DNA of 64,000 bases from Caprimulgus europaeus (lineage: Eukaryota > Chordata > Aves > Caprimulgiformes > Caprimulgidae), in contig OU015527.1 in NCBI GenBank assembly GCA_907165065.1, forward strand, positions 19,729,686 to 19,793,685, read 5' to 3'. The position numbers and the translations under genes were made by a program. The notes beneath the pieces were generated by a model, which was not told the DNA's origin, ran no database searches, and worked only from the letters and a program-made list of their open reading frames with translations. How positions within the stretch are numbered: the stretch's first letter is position 1; every line of letters starts with the position of its first letter. Shown here one piece after another: positions 1-13,596 of this stretch.

Positions 1-128
1 TTACATTGTCTTTACCTCAATCCATGAGTTTTCTCACTTTTATCCTTCCAGTTCTCTCCCCTGTCCTGCTGGGAGGAGTCAGCAAGTGGCTGTGTGAGCT
101 TACCTGCTGGCTGGAGTTAAACCAAAAA
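1..128 (+). mobile_element. LTR 3' end, clipped by window start
   Basis: The sequence reads as the last ~128 bases of an LTR in plus orientation. It shares an ordered series of blocks with the 3' end of the complete solo LTR at 24883-25398: a 'tctttacctcaatccatgag' block, a pyrimidine-rich 'tccttccagttctctcccc' block, a 'cctgctggg' block, and a terminal 'ggagttaaacc'. The exact end falls within the A-run at 123-128. Directly after it begins CR1 sequence on the minus strand, so the LTR appears to have landed inside an older CR1. The 5' part lies outside the window, so solo LTR versus provirus cannot be decided. Confidence 0.75.
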
Positions 129-535
129 ACTGAGTAACCTGTTCCAGTGCTTGACAATCTCACAGTAAAAAAGTGTTCTCTTGTGTTCAAATGGAATTGC
201 ACATATTTTAATCTCTGTCTGTCACCTCTTGCCCTGTCAGTGGGGACTGCTAAGAGAGCCTGGGTCCATTCTCTTTATTCCACCCTATTCAGGTGGAATC
301 CCATCCACACAGATGGGATCTCCCTGAGCCTTCTCATATCCAGGCTGAACAGTCTCAGCTGCCTCAGCCTTTTCTTATTGTAGGATGCTCCAGTCCCTTG
401 GTGGCCTTTCGCTGGATTCTCTCCACTATGTCCATGTCTCTTATGTACAGGGGAGCCCAGCACTAGGCACAATACTCCAAACATGGCCTTACCAGTGCTT
501 AGTAGAGGGGAAGATTCGTTTTCCTTGACCTACTT
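129..535 (-). mobile_element. CR1 LINE fragment, 3' ORF2 region
   Basis: Read on the minus strand this is the C-terminal end of a CR1 ORF2. It has the 'actaagcactggtaaggcc' block, 'gagtattgtgcctagtgctgg', 'agagaatccagcgaaaggcc', 'ctgaggcagctgagactgtt' and 'gcactggaacaggtta' in the usual order. The reading frame survives only in pieces (275-484 and 17-202 minus), so it is a pseudogene. The copy stops abruptly at the LTR (1-128), before the CR1 3' tail, as expected if the LTR interrupted it. Its sequence differs from the CR1s at 54 and 60 kb, so it is a different subfamily. Confidence 0.8.
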
Positions 536-1031
536 GCAATTACTCACAACCCTCTTTACATCTTATAAAAAAGATAAAGTCTGATAGAGATCTACAAATT
601 TATTTATCCTTTTTATTTTGACCTTAAAACCTGTGTTTCAACACATGTAGCTAAAATTTCCAAAATTTCTGTTGTTTATAACAGCTATACAAAAAGTGTT
701 GCATATTTTATAATTTACTCATGTGACACAAAGGAATGGTAATAAGATTAGACTTATAATTTTGTATATTTAAGTGAAAGAACTAACAAATGCTCTTACT
801 GAAACCATCACTTTTGTGTCTTGTATAAATTTCTAAAAGAAACAGATATAGACTGTAGCTGGGTAATTGAGAAGAGGCCTTTAGACAAATTAAGAATAGT
901 ATTTTGTCCCTTATATCAGGAAATACAAGATTTGTTCACCAGATCTCTCCACTAAAATACTATATAGCAGCTAAGTTCTGAATATTTACCTGAAGCACAG
1001 ACATCACAGATTTCTAATATTCTTCTATATA
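536..1031. other. AT-rich unique sequence
   Basis: No ORF, repeat family or RNA gene is recognisable. It ends in a short TA-rich tract (about 1024-1036) that was the insertion site of the next LTR. Confidence 0.6.
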
Positions 1032-1036
1032 TATAT

Positions 1037-2174
1037 TGTATTGGGATTGTGTGGCAAGGTTTTGGTAGCAGTGGGGGGAAGGGGGACATGGGGTGGCTTC
1101 TGTGAGAGAAGCTGCCAGAAGCTTCCCCCATGTCCGACCTGACACAGCCAATGCCAGCCGGCTACAAGAACGGAGCTGCCGCTGGCCAAGGCCGAGCCCA
1201 TCAGTAACGCCTCTGTGATAACAGAATTGAGGGAAAAAAAAGGAAGAGAGGGAAGAAAAAAAAAGCTGCACACTTTGCAGCAGGAGAGAGGAGTGAGATG
1301 TAAGAGAAAACAACTCCACAGACACCAAGGTCAGTGAAGAAGAAGGGGGAGGAGGTGTTCCAGGCGCCGGAGCAGAGATTCCCCTGCAGCCTGTGGTGAA
1401 GACCATGGTGAGGCAGGCTGTCCCCCTGCAGTCCATGGAGATCCATGGTGGAGCAGATGTCCACCCGTAGCCTGTGGAGGACCCCCATGCCGGAGCAGGT
1501 GGATGCCCGAAGGAGGCTGTGACCCTGCAGGAAGCCCATGTTGGAGCAGGTTCCTGTCAGGACCTGTAGCCCGTGGAGAGAGGACCCCACACCGGAGCAG
1601 GTTTGCTGGCAGGACTTGTGACCCCAGGGGAACCCGCACTGGAGCAGTCCCTTCCTGAAGGACTGCACACCATGGAATGGACCCAGGCTGGAGCAGTTTG
1701 TGAAGAGCTGTCAGTCATGGCAAAGACTCACACTGGAGAAGTTTGTGGAGGACTGTCTCCTGTGAGAGGGACCCCACGCTGGTGTGGGGGAAGGAGTCCT
1801 CCCTCTGAGGATGAAGAAGCAGCGGCAGAAACAAAGTGTGATGAACTGACCCCAACCCCATTCCCTGTCCCCCTGTGCTGCTTGGGAAAGAGATTAAGCC
1901 CGGGAAGAAGGGAGTGATGGGGGAGGTGTTTTAAGATTTGGTTTTACTTCTCATTATCCTCTAATTTTGATTGGTAATAAAGTAAATTTGTTTTTTTTCC
2001 CCCAAGTCGAGTCTGTTTTGCCTGTGCCAGTAACTGGTGAATGATCTCTCTCTGTCCTTATCTCCACCCACGAGTTCTTTGTTATATTTTTCTCCCCCTG
2101 CCCAGTTGAGGAGGGGGAGTGATAGAGTGGGCTTTGGTGGGCATCCGGCCTCTAACCAGGGTCAACCCACCACA
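1037..2174 (-). mobile_element. ERVL-like solo LTR
   Basis: A GC-rich 1138-bp block in AT-rich surroundings starts TG and ends CA. On the minus strand it begins 'tgtggtgggttgaccctgg' and ends '...ccaaaaccttgccacaca...cccaataca'. The same terminal sequences occur in the plus-strand copy at 51678-52713. TATAT flanks both sides (1032-1036 and 2175-2179). A 5-bp duplication fits ERVL integrases, but the left flank is a TA repeat, so this is weak on its own. No gag or pol is present, so this is a solo LTR left by recombination. Several ORFs of 80-155 codons cross it on both strands; they come from the internal GC-rich array and do not look like genes. Confidence 0.85.
1362..1800 (-). repeat. Degenerate internal array in ERVL-like LTR
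   Basis: A degenerate tandem array reads on the plus strand as repeated 'ggagcag...ctgtggag(g)acccc' units. The 'ggagcag' anchor occurs at 1369, 1450, 1492, 1543, 1594, 1641 and 1690, with a variant 'ggagaag' at 1735. Spacings are 42-51 bp apart from one double-length step between 1369 and 1450. The same array is recognisable in the LTRs at 48409-49378 and 51678-52713, so it belongs to the family and did not arise here. Confidence 0.75.
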
Positions 2175-2179
2175 TATAT

Positions 2180-5100
2180 GTATCTCAAATTCAGTTTATT
2201 CCTGCTAAAGGTGACTTTGTCTTACCAATTAGGTATGCTACTTTCATAGCATGTGATTCTCAAATAATTTGAAACCAACCTTATGTGTCCTTAATCTCCA
2301 GCTTCTTGCAATGCTCAAACAGCTACTGGAGATGTCTGGAAGATGACAATTCAACTTTGCAGGAATATTCAAGAATTCAAAATTAGTTTTTATTCCTTAC
2401 AAGAGCAACTGCAGCAAAGAATCTTTTGAACACACATAATGCCAGGGCGTTGAAGCAATTGTTTATGACTCAAGCCATCACTTTTTACCTGTGGCCTTGG
2501 GAGAGCCAGAGCACCGAATCAACTACAGAGCATAAAAACATTTCCAAATAGACATAACCTTGTTCTCACTTGACAGCTGTCTTCAGTGATCTTTCTTAGG
2601 CAAAACCAGGACAGTTAAGATCTCAGCTCAACATGAATCTTTTTCTTCTCAAAAGCAAGACTCTTGAGTCCAAATTCACTGCTTCATTTACAATGGATAT
2701 TTTGCTCCTGTGTCAGAGTTATCATACAGTTGGCCTTTAGTAAAGACAAACTAAGCTTGCATTTACCTGCAAAATAGTATCTAGTCATACCTAATGATAG
2801 ATGGACTCAATTTCCCTCTATAGACCCCAGTGAGCAAGGCACTGACTTGAAAGAAACTTCAACTTATGCCCTAGTTCTGCCTGACTTGAATTTATCCCTG
2901 CTGCAAAATTCTGATCTGGTTCCAGAATTAAAAAATTAGTTTCTCTGGGTGAGGCTAGCTCATAGACTCTGAAACTATATCTAATTCTGAGGTCTAGGTG
3001 TAACCTTGGCTGGTCCACTGTAGTGAGTTCTGGAGTTGCCTCTCACATGTCCTTGTTTCCAAGGGAAGGAAGCCAAGAGCACAAGCAAGAATGGGGCCAC
3101 AGTTACTGGTTCTCTCATCAGAAGGGTGTGAGACACTATAATGTGCACTCACAGAGCTGTACAAACATTATGAAGATATTAAGGTCATGCTCTGGAAGCA
3201 TCCATCTTCCTCCTCCTTTTCCACTGATGACAGAGAAAATGTAGTTGGCCATTTTTGTCACTCAAGTAATGTGTGACAAAATTGAGTGATGCTACTGTCT
3301 TCCTCTCTTCTTGCTCTGTAACAGCCACACTGTAGAGCAGGTGCAAACAGTTTCAGGCTCTCTGCTTATCATCCAAGCTAAATGCTCAACTCAGGCCTGT
3401 CAGCCTTGTAGCAAAATGAGCAGAATGCCTAGCTTGAGTGAATATGCCCTGATTATTAACCTGCATATGGAGCTATACAGCATCCACATTGGCACTGGCT
3501 CACATCCAGGAATCTTGAGGACAGTGCAAACAACATCTAGCTGTATATATGGATATTTATAGAAATATGCAGTAGTTGGCAACTACAGATCTGCTTAATT
3601 ATTAATGAAATTAGCAGATTATAGTTCTAATCCAATCTTTCATGCAGATCTAAGATCCACGAGTAGCACTAAGGAGTGTATTCCAGGCTGACACCCTAAG
3701 CCTTTGAGCAGAAAGAAGCTTGAGCAAAGATACAAAGGACTTCAGTGGACAGTATGAGACTGAGTATAGGCAGTCAGACTGACTATGGGTAAGCAGACTC
3801 ACCTAGTGTCCCTTAAACAGGCTTAATTTTATTTTACTTCACACTTGCCTGATTTAGTTAACTGTCCTCATGGACAAATGCCAATTCATACTATTCCTGG
3901 CCAATATTAAGCAGCAGCTGGAGCTTCAAGCTCCCTAAGTCAGCGTCATCCATCTCCAGCAGTTCTTGGAATTTAGGTGCTGCTGTCTCACACCATAGTC
4001 CTACTAGTTATTCCCACCCTAGCCACTCCAAAAGCTTCCTATTACACAGGGTATGAGGAGACTATTTGGCCTGGGATGTTGTGTTATCTTTGTCTGTTTT
4101 ACAGAATGTGTAAATTCACTTATTCAAAGACAATTGTCACCTGGGAATCTTTAATTTATATAAGGTAACTTAATGCTCTATACCAGTACAGAGAAGCAAT
4201 AATTGGATCAAAGATTCCAGCTGAGAGTCAACGAAATTAGCAAAGCAAGAATGAAAGTTCTTAGTGGAGAACATCTGCTACTACAATTAAATTATATTTC
4301 TTGCTTTCAACCAGGGATCCTGACAGATACTATTGGAGAATTAAAGCAACAAAATAAAAGATAAATAGGTCCTCTGAAGAGCTGGTGATTTCTTTTCTGA
4401 AGAAGCATTATTGTGTATTGTTCCAGAAAATGAAAACACAAATAAAACCCCACACATTAAGTTCAATTGCAGATTCCAATATGTGCTATTTAAAATAAAG
4501 GGTAGGAGAAACCTTTTGGGTAATTAGTTCCTGAAATACAACTCAACAACAGACCTATAAGTACCAGAGTAATAAATGTAGCTGAACTTAAGATCTGTCT
4601 TCAGACATAAGTGGGATGTCCATATTAGTTTACTGACCCTTGTGGAGTCAAATACATAGGAAAATTTCTAGATTTACTGCAAAGCAGCTTGCAATTTAAG
4701 TATATACAGGATTTTAAAAGCTTCACAGAGTAGGTTTACACTGCAGACAGCATACTGCAACTTATATAGACATTTCTGAGCGACCTTTTATGTGCTACAT
4801 GTTAGAGCACCAGTATGCACTTTAAAGCCACTACAAGACAGAGGATGAGTATTGTGTCAGTAACACCAGCTTCCTTTATCAAATTCTGTATATTTTTATT
4901 GTTCATATCTTGACTTTCAATAAACAAATACCCTCATCGTGAAGCTCTTATTTTCTTACTGTTTGTAGATAACATTCTGTAGCTATCAAGCCAGATGACC
5001 ACAAAATTAAATCCTTGTTTTCTGAGTAGCTTAGAGCTTTTTTAAAAAAGTGTGTAGGTAATCTTCTGTAGATATTAAGCCATCTTAAAATGATCTGATA

Positions 5101-6789
5101 CACATTAGGAGAGCCTTTTCTTTGATGAACCTGTGTGGGATAAGCCCAGGGTGAATTAGAAAATTCACAACATGCTATAGTGAACAGGGTGACTCCTGTA
5201 AGGACTTAATAACAGCTCAGAACTTGAGATGCCAAGAATTAATGAGATTTACCTCTTAATAGTTATTAGCCTGAAGTAGCAAGACAGTGTAGAAAAAGAT
5301 AAGATTTGGGCTTTATACTAATTTTCCTCCCAAATACCAGAAATGGCCACCTGAAGTGCCTATCTCAAGAAAATTTAGTTAATAATCCTAAGAATATGTG
5401 ATGATTATCCTTAGCTTGTCTTTTATGTGTTCTCTTTTCTACCTGGTGTCAGAATAAAACAAAGTACAAGGGAAATTGACAATGTTAACATTTCAGGCTG
5501 TTTAGAATGAAGGAGAAATGACATCTCAAAACAACTAGGACACACAACTATGGGCAGCTCATCCTGCAGAAAGAGTGACAGATGAACAAAATGTTACCAG
5601 CTGCAGGTTGGAAATGAGTCCTACATATACGTTATTTAGTGTCATTTGGTCAAGAGACTTATTCAGTCAGGTCCTATTTTGTCTGTGGAGACCAAATCCT
5701 GTCAATTACAATAAAAAAAACTTTCCAGTTAGTTGTAGAAAATATTTTACATACAACAGTTATGCATAGCCTTTTTACACTTTGTCTGGCATTACAGCTA
5801 TGCAGGAAGGAGTTCATATGACTCTAAATAGCTGCAAGCAAACAGCAGGACCTCAAAGCAATTTTCAGAAGAAGTACAAAATGGGAACCATAATAATACA
5901 AAACAGGATATTTTGCTTCTACTCTGTGAGTTGGAGAGTTACTGTTTCCTATTGTGTACATATTATTACTGTAATTTACAATATCCATAGATGGTTGCTA
6001 GATTTACAAAACAGAAAATATATAAGAAACACTTTGAAATTAGTTTCCTAGATTCAGAAAATCTATAGTCCACATTGCCTAGCTGTACACAGCCTGAAAT
6101 GAAATGCAGAAGGAATAGTAATTGTTAGAAACTAAATTTAGAAGCCATGAAAGGAGACCTACATGTTTATAGCTAATGGCCCCTGATAAAGTATGCCAGC
6201 TGGTGGCCGTGGCTTCCCTGATTCAGAGTTTTGCAGTGCAATGAACCATACGCTTAGATGACTCACTGCCCACAGGCACCGCCAACCTATTTGATGCTGA
6301 AGAAAAGCTATCAAGAATGCTGGGGATCTAAGGCAGACAGAGCAGGCGATGCCCTGTGGATATAGTCAGAACATAGTGCTGAGGTTCTTGTGTGCAGGCA
6401 TACCACAGAATCAGCACAGAATGTATCCTCTGTTCCTTTGTTACTTTTGAATATTTAATTAGTGTGTTCTGTTATATGGCAAATTTTTTTACCTAATATG
6501 TTCTTAGCACTGCTTTCTCTGCTTGTGCTTTTAAGATTTCTCCTGTCTTTAGTTACCACCCTTCCATACCTATGTCTTTTTCATTTGGTACTGGATTCCC
6601 CCAGACAGAATTTACTGAAGTGTCCTTTTTGATGGATCACACTCACATATATTAATTGATTTACTTGACAGAGATACAAAGCAGAAATAATCTGCACACC
6701 AGAGTTCCTTACACTCTACCCTACTGAAAACTCAACAGCTACAAGAATACAATGTAATACATTATTTTTTTAATCCTTCTGGTCTGACC
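2180..6789. other. AT-rich unique sequence, no gene seen
   Basis: Short ORFs of 60-89 codons occur (for example 3311-3562 and 5782-6051), but they show no recognisable domain, no splice context I can support and no composition shift. I see no mobile element. Very old, diverged repeats would be missed by eye. Confidence 0.5.
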
Positions 6790-6882
6790 TCATGGCTAGC
6801 ACTGATTTGAGTGGAGCGGTTGGACTAGACACCTCCTGAGGACCCTTCTGGTCTCAGTTGTCCTATTATCCTTTGAATGCAG
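6790..6882 (+). mobile_element. CR1 3'-end relic
   Basis: The string 'gagtggagcggttggactag' followed by 'acacctcctgaggacccttctggtctcag' resembles the last ~90 bases of a CR1. In that family 'ggttggactagatgacct..aggtcccttccaacctca' normally precedes the ATTCTATG tail. The tail is reduced to 'ttgtcctattatcc'. Only the extreme 3' end is visible, which fits the strong 5' truncation typical of CR1. Confidence 0.5.
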
Positions 6883-9800
6883 AAGGATTTTTCTATGTCA
6901 CTAAGAGTTGTCCTGTCACTGACTTCAGTACCTGAGTTTCATTTTCCCTCTTTTCTCTTCAATCAAGTCCATTTTACAGTTTCTTTGTACAGTCATGCCA
7001 CAGTATTTTTGCACATAAATAGGGATAGCATCCAAAGACTACGAGATTTCTAGGGTACAGTTTATGCCTGCACTTTACCAAAACCAGTGTGGGTCCTTCT
7101 CCAAAAGTAAATATGTAGGACAATAAATAACACATTTTAAGTTGTTTTCTATAACATTCTATCCAGATGTTATCCATTAGGTAAAGTAATTATTCATAGA
7201 ATTTATGTGAGATGTACAGAAAGTCTAACTTTGTGATTTTCTTAATTCAAAATGCTTCAGCCTCTCCATTTGCCTTAGTAGCTCTCTTATTAAAGATCCC
7301 TTAGTAAGGAAAAATCTCCATTTATATTATCTGCTTCAATTATGCTTTTACTTGAACATAGCAATACAAGTGGTATACAATATTCACTTACATGAAAAGA
7401 CCAGTTCTTCATTTATACAACTTTATATTCCAAATAAACAAGGGGATACTTTTGTATTGTTGCTGTTTATCACACAACAGGGGAAATCTGGATATAGTAA
7501 TTGAGAATTATATATCTCTTTTTGGAAGAGATTATTGACATTTATACTATTGTTATTGGCATTTTTTGTCTGTGCTCCCATTCTCTGGTGATTCATGTGG
7601 GCTTTGGAGAGGACCAAAGAACTTTTCTATCAAGCTTCTAAAAGTCGCTTAAAAAACCTAGAAATTGTCATTTTCTCTCTGACTTCCTCCAGAAGGAAAG
7701 TGCCTACAGTATCGCTACACAGAGCTGCATTGTGCATCGTAGATGGCTAATTTGAGTCAAAACAAGGATTTTTTTTTCCATGAAAATGTATGTCCTAAAA
7801 TACCAGGGACCACATGTGGAAAATTCTTAATGTCTATTTGCAGGGAATCATACTTTCTAATCATAGTGGTGCCTTCTCATCATCATATAATTTTTTGAAT
7901 CTTTGTTGTATTCCAAATTTACATTGGGAGTATGGTGAAATAATGACACATTTGTCTCTCAGTCAACTCCCGAAGTTAGAAAAACAGTAAAAGCTGTCAT
8001 CAGTCATTGTCTTTAGGACAGTCTGTACTCTGGTATGCAGTCTTCCATCTTCAAACATGGTTACAGCCATACCTGCCACAAAGAGAACAGCTTCTTACAG
8101 TCCTTCCTTTTGTGCATAACACAGGATCTGATTATAACTAAGCACATGCAGTGTGAATCATTTGAGGATAATTGCATACAAAACCAGACTTTTCAGTAGG
8201 TCTGTATGTCAAAATGTTTATAGCTTTCCAAATTTATCATTCTATGTGTAATAATAGACTTTAAAATTGAACAAAAAAAAGAGGAAAAAAAATCATCCTT
8301 TTTAACAACCCTGAGCAAGGTTTGCATCTAACTTTGTTGAAGACCATAGTCACCAATCCCTTCAGCATAAGTCAACCAAACAGGAGGCAAAGAACAAGGC
8401 CAGCTACGTGATTTTGTCCCCTCCAGCGCAAGCTTGTAAAGAAAATGGGGCATGGCACTCCTCTCATCCCCTGTCTCAAGTGTGAAAGTTAAGAATACTT
8501 CCTGCTCATACTAAAACTCTAAAAATCTTCTGTTCCACAATATAACTTCCATGTTTTTCAGAGAGGCACATAAATTTGCAGCCTCACTTTTATGGTATCT
8601 TCAGAACATACACCTTATTTGGGTGCTTTCATGACAAACTGACAAGCAGTTAAACAGTAAAGGTTTCACTATCTGACTGGGAAAAGTATGAATAATCAGG
8701 TGGTAAATGCTTCTATTTCTTAGATAATTGCAATAGTGTTTTTAAATTACAAGTGAAAAAAGCTCTCAGCTGGTGGTTATATCTAGGTCTTTACTATGTT
8801 ATTAGTCCTTGACATAGAGGGTGGTATTTTGGTATGTGGGTCTCACACTAACACACAGTAGCTGCTCTGAAACAAAATGTTCCAGATGAACCTGAAGAGA
8901 GAAAATGAGAAACAAAACGAGTCTTGGATATTTGAAAAAGGCTTATGATACTTTGTATTTATTCTCCAAGTAACATTATCCTGCTGGAAGTGGTTCAGTC
9001 GTTGGTTCACTGTGAGGAACTATATTTGTAAGAAGATGTCACAATAACTATTTACTTTGTGTAAAATGACAGAATAGAACTGGAACACTGACAAAGAGGC
9101 AGGCTTGCTCAAAATCCTGGTTTCAAAGGGATAACCCAGTGTGAAGAACAGTTAGTCCTACTAGCTCATATTCCAGAGAATAAATAGGGTGAAAATAGGA
9201 AGCAATAAAAGCTGAAGACTCTACATAACATGGAGTAAATGCATCTTCAGAGAAACTGTTATGAAAGGCATGCTGTCATATTGGGCTGGTTAATAACTAT
9301 CAATTGCCTTCTCATGTGCTCTGGCTACATGAAATAACTGGGATCATCATGCGTGGATGCTTCACACATACTCTGCAGAAAACATCAATTAACATGGGAA
9401 AAGTTATGTGCCATTTAGTAATGCAATTAGATACTCCCACAATAAGTTCCATTTCAGTACATTTACCTGTGGCGTGAATGACTTTCTAAAGGAAAGATAA
9501 TTGCTGCACCACTGATGCATTATGGTATTTATTTGTTCCAGGAAACATATCTGAATGTCATTCTTTCGGGTTGCAGAAGAAAGGTGTTCAACAGGACAAA
9601 TCCATGTATATTTTCACGACATTTGCTCATTTATGTTTTTAAAGACATAGTGTAGGAGATAGCTATCTAAACACAGATATCTAGAGCCATTTTAGATGTT
9701 CTAGCATGTCCTGCATTGCTTCCTGGTGTTGCTCCACAGACAAAACGGGTCTCTCATAGGTCTAGTTGTATCTGCCAGCCTCTGACATTTCTAGTCCCCT

Positions 9801-12800
9801 AAACCCTTTCAAATATAATGGGATACCCATATTTAGGTGGCTAAGCCCAAAGCCTGGTAAACTTATAAACTGAAGCTATGTCCAAATCAGGAAACTGTTA
9901 ATTATATACATCTTCCTCATTTACATATTTTGTTAATTGAATAACCTGCTTCAGTTGGGAAGCTACAGACACCAGACTTGCTAAGAGGTTGCAACTGCTC
10001 AGTTGGCACACTACCCAGTCTCCAATCTCACTCTTTCACAGGGAGAAAGTGCTATAGCCTCAGGTGAGATTTCCATTTTTCTTAAGCTTTGGCATCTGAA
10101 GTGCACAGGCTTAGTGGAGATACAGAATTTGTTACGGGGTTTTTCCAATAAACTACTTGTTGTATTTTTCTTGTGCTTGAAAATTTTGTTTGAGTATTGG
10201 AAGTTAGAGACCAGGAATATGCTCACACAATAATTCCTTTGCAATAGTGACCATAACATGCCACCTAATATGTCCTGGTGTGTCTGGATATGCTAAAGCC
10301 ACATCTCTTTCTCTGACACGCCATAATAGCACTCTGACTCAGTTTTTGTACTCCTGAAGGAGAAAATTACAGCCTTTGCTATACACAGGTCAAAACGTTA
10401 CCCAAACACTGCCTTTTTACTTCAGACCTCAAGCTTTCATGTGAAAACTTCAAAATAGACAGATCTCATACACTGACTAAAGCAATTTTACCTTGTCAGC
10501 TGGCAATCTCCCTTTCCCAACTTCCAGTTTTATTTTTCAGCTCTCTCAATTTCAACTTCTCTTCCTACCAACTATCAAATGACTTCTCTGTAACATCCAT
10601 TCCAGGTGCTTGACTCCACCTCTTTGCCATTTTACAGAATATGAGCCTAGAGAAGACAACTTACCTATTTCTACCCAGAGTTGAAGAGCCTTCCATTTAG
10701 TCTTCCCTTCAGTGGCAATTACTGAATATAAAGTCTTACATCAGCAGGATTCACCTTCATGTTTCTCCTTCCTTACTGCTGCAGTCAGATTGAGGAACAT
10801 TTAGAGGAGCAACCATTACTAATCCCCAGCTGGTGTCCATGCAAGTATGATGCACTAGCTTACTGCTGTCAGTTTTTCTTAGCCCTAATGTTTCTATGAA
10901 CCTGTTGTTGAGCTGTGTAAAAACACACATGCACATTGGTCACCTGTGTTTTCTGTAAGGCATAGGAAACATGAAAGTAAGCAGACAAGAAGGGTGCCAA
11001 GTGAATTATACTGAAATAGATCTCTGAGAGTCAATGTTTCTGACATACAGACACATTCTGATTATTTTCAAGTGAAGGTGAATGGAATAGGTCAAAAGCA
11101 GAGTTGTGGAATACAGGTTTAATCTCCAGTTTATGAAAGGTGACAGTTGTCTCTTCATTTTCAGCAAATTTATCTGTATTTGTATAACTTGATGCACAGG
11201 TGGGAATTTGTGGGCCTTTATATTTACTTGGAAATTGATGCTGTCCTTGCATTAGCCACGTTGCATTAGGTGATACGTTGCAAGTGTCATAGCTCCTCTG
11301 AACAGTTCTTTTCTGAAAAAAAGTTACAGCATCCTTTGCTGGCTGCAGTTGGTACCTGGAACAACACCAAAGCACTTAACTTACCAGTGATTCATTCAAG
11401 TGCCCTTCCAAATTGTATCAAGACTAAGGTAATTGATTTCCATAAATTCAGAACAAAGGAAATGTGTTTCCTAATTCAGATTGCATTTGGTTTTAAACCA
11501 ATTTAGTTCCATTTTAGTAAAAAAAAGTAACACCAAGGTCATACATTTCAATATGGTCTACTGTTTAAAACTGGGTTACAAGATCCCAATTTTATTTGTG
11601 ATAGTATCTTAGTAGCATATTGTAATATAGATGTGTTCAAATGTCAGTGTTTTTCATAATGATATTTATGTCACATTATTTTAAATAATGACAGAATGTG
11701 TTTGCAACCCAGAGGCAACTAGAGAACATAATAACCATTGAGAATTAGTAGTGTGAGTAGAGGAGAATTCTAGGAGCCTGGCTATTTATACATCCGTCTA
11801 TTATCTCTGGTTGAAATGGCACTTAGTTTAACTATAGCATGTTTAACTTCCACTCCTGAATTTACCCTACATGCTCAAAGTACTATGTACATAATTTTAA
11901 CAGGTGCAATATCTTCTAGTATGTATTACTGCAGTAAGAAAACTTTAGAATGGACTGGTATATTGACTGGAAATCTATCTAGTCTACTGTTTTCCTGCAA
12001 ACACTATATATAAATAATGCTAAAAATCCCTTCCTCTCGAAATTCATGCAACTTTACTGACTTCATCTTAGAAATAAGATTTGAAGTACAATTGATTGAA
12101 TTCAGAATCACAGTAATGATGAGTAAAGTATAGACATGACAGCTTGGGGACAAGCTATAAATTTCATATATGTCATTTTTTTTTACATTTGATGTTGCAA
12201 AAAACTTTGTGCAAAGCAAGCTTTTGCATATAGATTTTAGAGGCTTTCTGACAGCACAGCGTTTTTTGCAGCTCTTTGAGTTTTATAGGTCTTTCTTGTG
12301 AGTTTTATAAAAAAAAATGGGTAAAAATTAAAAAAAACCCTCTCTAAATAGGAGACCTTTTTAACACTATCTGTTCAGAGATTGCCCTAATTTGCTCAGA
12401 TAATGTTTTCAATTCTCCTGTTTTACAGAGTAATTCAGTGTGATTAGTACAAATCTCCAGTTAAAACCTGAAATCTCTACTTCTGTAAACCAGGTTTATC
12501 AAATGCTCATCTCTTGAGGAAAAAGCCTTTATCACATATTCTTCCTTCTTTTTGATACTGCAGAAATGTCCTTGCTTTTATTAAATTCAGTAGATTTGCT
12601 TAGCTTTGTACCAACTCATGCCAAACTCCAATATTAACTTAGAAGCACTGGTTTGCTCACTATTGGAGATTTTAGGGTCTTTAAAATATGAAAGTACGTT
12701 CAGTTCGTATTAGAAAATAATAAATCAGGAAAAGAAAACTAGTTAATTACACTTTTTATAATTTCCATGCTTTAAATGTTCACCTGAAAATAGACACATA

Positions 12801-13590
12801 GCTAGGGTTTTTTTTCATATCTTCTAATTCATATTTTTTAAAATCCACATTTTCTTCCAGGAATGAATTTTGCTTTGGTATCTCTGATTATAATAGTACT
12901 ACTGCATTAAAGTTAAAGCTTCTCAGATACAATAGAAATTCCAAGAAAAAAAACTGCTGGGTCTCTCAAAGGCAGCTTTACTTACTGTAAAATAAGAAGG
13001 TTTCATTGCCTGTGTGGAGATAGTTGGTCCTAAAACAATTTTGTGAAATAACAGTAAAAAAAGTCAAAAAAGAGGACTTATCTATAAAACAGAATAGCAA
13101 TGACATAAAGAGAAATTGTTTAATACTTACTGTGCAATACATGTGTGGCATGAAACAGCTTTTTGCCTTGTCAGCAGAAATAAACCTGAAAGTAGTGGCT
13201 TCCTAACAGGAAAGGAAACCTGCTTTGTACTTATTACTTAGATTTAGCAAAAGACAACATGACTGAGAATATTCTACATATTTTAAAATTAGAAATCCAG
13301 AATTCTTTTCATGCTAAGGTCTGCCATTAGGTCTAATGGAACTTGGGGTGACTAGGAATTCACCACCTGTGCTGAAGTGTTATTTCTCTGAGGATAGAAA
13401 GGTAAAACCCCAGCAGTATTCCTTAGAAATGAGCCTTCATATAGTGCATTGATGTAATTCCTGTGATATGTCCTTATTAACCATGTTCATTACACTACAT
13501 ATTATTCAAAACAGTTCTCAGAATCTACTTTTCTGTTGCTCATTATTTTAGATGAAAAAGTATATACCTGGAAAAATAAGCCAAGATGTA
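6883..13590. other. AT-rich unique sequence, no gene seen
   Basis: No domain-bearing ORF, RNA gene or mobile element is recognised. Overlapping ORFs on opposite strands at 10003-10259 and 11006-11506 have no recognisable domain and appear to be chance. Confidence 0.5.
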
Positions 13591-13596
13591 TACGTG

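Noticed and set aside
1201-1917. Long overlapping ORFs on both strands (up to 155 codons)
   Set aside because: They lie inside the GC-rich array of an LTR, in several frames at once, with no domain. The lack of stops follows from base composition.
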